Source: Acidobacteriaceae bacterium
Lineage (GTDB): Bacteria; Acidobacteriota; Terriglobia; Terriglobales; Acidobacteriaceae
Length of the DNA: 40,271 nucleotides
NCBI GenBank assembly: GCA_003134435.1
Contig: PLBE01000098.1
Location: forward strand, 1 to 40,271
Reading direction: 5' to 3'
This document shows, in pieces, positions 40,115 to 40,271 of this stretch. A model generated the notes under the pieces. The model had not been told where the DNA came from. It saw nothing but the letters and a program-made list of their open reading frames with translations, and searched no databases. Every line of letters starts with the position of its first letter. The stretch's first letter is position 1. Made by a program: the position numbers and the translations under genes.

Positions 40115-40147
40115 CCACGCCCAAGCCCTGCTTGGGCGTGGATTTTA
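40115..40147 (+). terminator. Rho-independent terminator
   Basis: A perfect 12-bp stem (CCACGCCCAAGC/GCTTGGGCGTGG) with a 3-nt CCT loop, followed by ATTTTAG, 32 bases after the stop of the preceding gene. No gene is seen from here to the right edge. Confidence 0.92.
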
Positions 40148-40271
40148 GTCGGCGAGAACTCCTGTCTTTTCGCTCCTCTCCTGAACACTCCTCTCTGACT
40201 GGTCAACGCTTTCATTCCATTTATAATCTTCAGTTCAGCTCACAAGCGTACTTTCAGCAACCCAAGGCGAA

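Overview
The window is almost entirely the flagellar biosynthesis locus of a Gram-negative bacterium, followed by unrelated housekeeping and secreted-protein genes. FlgH/FlgI (L and P rings) imply an outer membrane. The Ser/Thr kinase-TPR protein, the LG-x-ALQSGDL repeat proteins and the lineage-typical secreted proteins suggest an acidobacterium (Acidobacteriota, Terriglobia-like). That assignment is an inference from gene content, not a database match.

Layout. Positions 1-362 hold the 3' end of a gene for a Pro/His-rich repeat protein. From 693 to 29650 everything lies on the minus strand in five apparent transcription units, in order of transcription: (A) histidine kinase, NtrC-type regulator, flgB, flgC, fliE, fliF, fliG, fliH, fliI, fliJ; (B) fliK, flgD, flgE; (C) fliN, fliO, fliP, fliQ, fliR, flhB, flhA, fliA, a MshEN-domain gene and an HDOD gene; (D) flgF, flgG, flgA, flgH, flgI, flgJ; (E) flgM, flgN, flgK, flgL. 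Most genes overlap by 1-19 bases or are only a few bases apart. On the plus strand from 29929 come a PilZ protein, a CheC-like/FliN protein and a second LG-x-ALQSGDL/PPSVP repeat protein. Then follow a methyltransferase (minus), hisS, two secreted proteins, a TPR protein kinase and an unknown small protein.

Regulation can be read from the DNA. Units A, B and C, the CheC/FliN gene, and less clearly unit D, have GG-N10-GC sigma-54 (-24/-12) elements just upstream. Unit E has a near-consensus FliA (sigma-28) promoter, and the plus-strand repeat-protein gene has a perfect sigma-28 -10 box. This fits a hierarchy of RpoN plus kinase/NtrC regulator, then the basal body and FliA, then late genes, with FlgM as checkpoint. 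A 19-bp palindrome, CTAGGCA-GATGT-TGCCTAG, is repeated exactly 7 bp past the -12 GC of the two divergent sigma-54 promoters. A 16/19 copy lies upstream of fliK. It is the best candidate operator of the local NtrC-type regulator.

The most unusual points are: the palindrome at a fixed position over the transcription start; two paralogous Cys-free repeat proteins bracketing the flagellar locus, one with a sigma-28 promoter; a FliO-like protein without a membrane helix and with a histone-like basic tail; a MshEN protein and an HDOD protein joined to fliA; and two FliN-type genes with no fliM. Also absent from the window are motA/motB, fliC, fliD, fliS, fliL, flhF and flhG.
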